Shown: piece after piece, positions 13,305 through 14,110 of the stretch
Layout of the letters: each line of letters starts with the position of its first letter
Position numbering within the stretch: position 1 is the first letter of the stretch
NCBI GenBank assembly: GCA_017853455.1
Contig: JAFMJM010000039.1
Span: 1 to 14,110, forward strand
Length of the DNA: 14,110 nt
Source: Acidimicrobiia bacterium
Lineage (GTDB): Bacteria; Actinomycetota; Acidimicrobiia; IMCC26256; PALSA-555
Direction: 5' to 3'
Program-made: the position numbers and the translations under genes
The notes under the pieces: generated by a model
What the model saw: the letters and a program-made list of their open reading frames with translations, nothing else
Databases searched by the model: none
What the model was told of the DNA's origin: nothing

Positions 13305-14110
13305 ATGTGGATGTTGAGCGTCCGTGAGCTCCGGTACCGCCTGCGTCGGGTCCTCCTCGCCGTGGCCGTCGTGGCCGTCGTGTTCGGCATCGCCGTGGCC
13401 GTCGACGGCATCAAGCGGACGATCCGGACCGAGCCCCAGCAGTTGACCGACATCCTCGGTGTCGACGGCTGGATCGTCGCCGGGAGCAACCGCAGCCCGT
13501 TCGCCACGATGTCCGTGCTCCCCGAGGAGACCGCCGACACGGTCGCGGCGATCCCCGGGGTGCGCTCGGTCCACCCGGTCGTCGCCGGTCGGACCACCGT
13601 GGCGTCGCCCGAGCGGGTCAACACCAACCTGATCGGCTTCGACGCCGGGTCCGACCGCCCGCACTGGCTGCACGTCACCGCGGGCCGCATGCCCCGGACC
13701 GACCGCGAGGTGGTCGCCACCGCGAACCTGGGGGTGGAGCCCGGCACCACGCTCGAGACCACCGCCGGGAAGCTGGTGGTGGTCGGGATCACCGAGCGCG
13801 GCACCTACTTCGCCGGGGCACCCACGCTGTTCACCACGGTGCGCGGGGCCCAGCGGGCGGTCGTGGCCGGCACCCCGTACGTGATGGGCATCGGGTACGT
13901 CGGCCGGGTGGCGAGCCCGCCGGCGGGCACCAGCATCGGCACCAACGCCGACACGGTCTCCGACATGCGCCTCACCCTCGACAACGCCTCGACCACCATC
14001 GACTTCCTCGCCCTGTTGACCTGGCTGGTCGCCGCCGGTGTGATCGGCGCGATCACCTACCTGAGCGTGGTCGAGCAGACCCGCAACTTCGCGATCCTGC
14101 GGGCCACCGG
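13305..14110 (+). CDS. FtsX/MacB-like ABC transporter permease (partial, runs off window)
   Basis: The first 268 codons of an integral membrane permease open at the right edge. A basic cytosolic start (RELRYRLRR) precedes a hydrophobic span at about 16-33. A large extracytoplasmic domain of about 195 residues follows, with MacB_PCD-type features: a conserved PGV, a VTAGRMPRTDREVVA segment and a KLVVVGI strand. A second span lies at about 232-253, then the cytosolic coupling segment EQTRNFAILRATG, the hallmark of FtsX-domain permeases that couple to an ATPase. DevC/MacB-type exporters and lipoprotein-release permeases share this layout; the partner ATPase is presumably just downstream. ATG 13305 is annotated, but ATG 13311 gives better spacing (9 nt) to GGGGTGGG at 13294-13301. 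Transport substrate unknown. Confidence 0.9.
   Translation, partial: MWMLSVRELRYRLRRVLLAVAVVAVVFGIAVAVDGIKRTIRTEPQQLTDILGVDGWIVAGSNRSPFATMSVLPEETADTVAAIPGVRSVHPVVAGRTTVASPERVNTNLIGFDAGSDRPHWLHVTAGRMPRTDREVVATANLGVEPGTTLETTAGKLVVVGITERGTYFAGAPTLFTTVRGAQRAVVAGTPYVMGIGYVGRVASPPAGTSIGTNADTVSDMRLTLDNASTTIDFLALLTWLVAAGVIGAITYLSVVEQTRNFAILRAT

Noticed and set aside
12890..13804. Minus-strand open frame of 304 codons under the permease start
   Set aside because: Ser/Thr/Arg-rich shadow. The plus strand shows a membrane span and an FtsX coupling motif instead.

Overview
The window is very G+C-rich, densely coded DNA with strong third-position G/C bias, GTG starts, many 4-nt start/stop overlaps and several genes that lack a Shine-Dalgarno (SD) site but carry a -10-like hexamer directly upstream of the start codon. 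This points to a high-GC actinobacterium. The mix of a four-subunit 2-oxoacid:ferredoxin oxidoreductase, SnoaL-type and aldo/keto reductase genes would suit an acidimicrobial-type lineage, but that placement is inference; no rRNA or tRNA is present to settle it.

Layout from left to right. 1-1149 (minus): class II fumarase, C-terminus cut by the window edge. 1276-2103 (minus): short-chain reductase with the motif set of eukaryotic 3-ketodihydrosphingosine reductase. 2151-2200: a 50-nt near-perfect palindrome. 2239-3636 (minus): two-gene unit of a compact zinc alcohol dehydrogenase and a VOC/glyoxalase-fold protein. 3711-4715 (plus): polysaccharide-deacetylase-like protein, diverging from the dehydrogenase and converging on a family 2 glycosyltransferase (4730-5782, minus). 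5817-8037 (minus): tightly overlapping operon of a SnoaL/NTF2-like protein, a two-repeat ferredoxin-fold (NIPSNAP/EthD-like) protein and an aldo/keto reductase. 8176-9660 (plus): aldehyde dehydrogenase, divergent from that operon across a 138-bp region containing a perfect 10-bp inverted repeat. 9688-13154 (minus): five-gene overlapping operon of an alpha/beta hydrolase followed by the gamma, delta, alpha and beta subunits of a 2-oxoacid:ferredoxin oxidoreductase. 13305-14110 (plus): N-terminal part of an FtsX/MacB-like ABC permease, cut by the window edge.

The middle and right parts read as an accessory catabolic neighbourhood: small NTF2 and ferredoxin-fold enzymes, NAD(P)H-linked carbonyl reductase, aldehyde dehydrogenase, hydrolase, and a CoA/ferredoxin-linked oxidative decarboxylase. 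A plausible reading is stepwise handling of a carbonyl or ester compound down to a 2-oxoacid that is decarboxylated to an acyl-CoA, but no substrate can be read from the sequence. The deacetylase-like protein and the glycosyltransferase suggest envelope glycan work. No mobile element, CRISPR array, RNA gene or phage gene was seen. There is no gene-free stretch longer than about 150 bp; the four largest gaps (1150-1275, 2104-2238, 8038-8175, 13155-13304) hold promoters, inverted repeats or short tandem repeats as listed.
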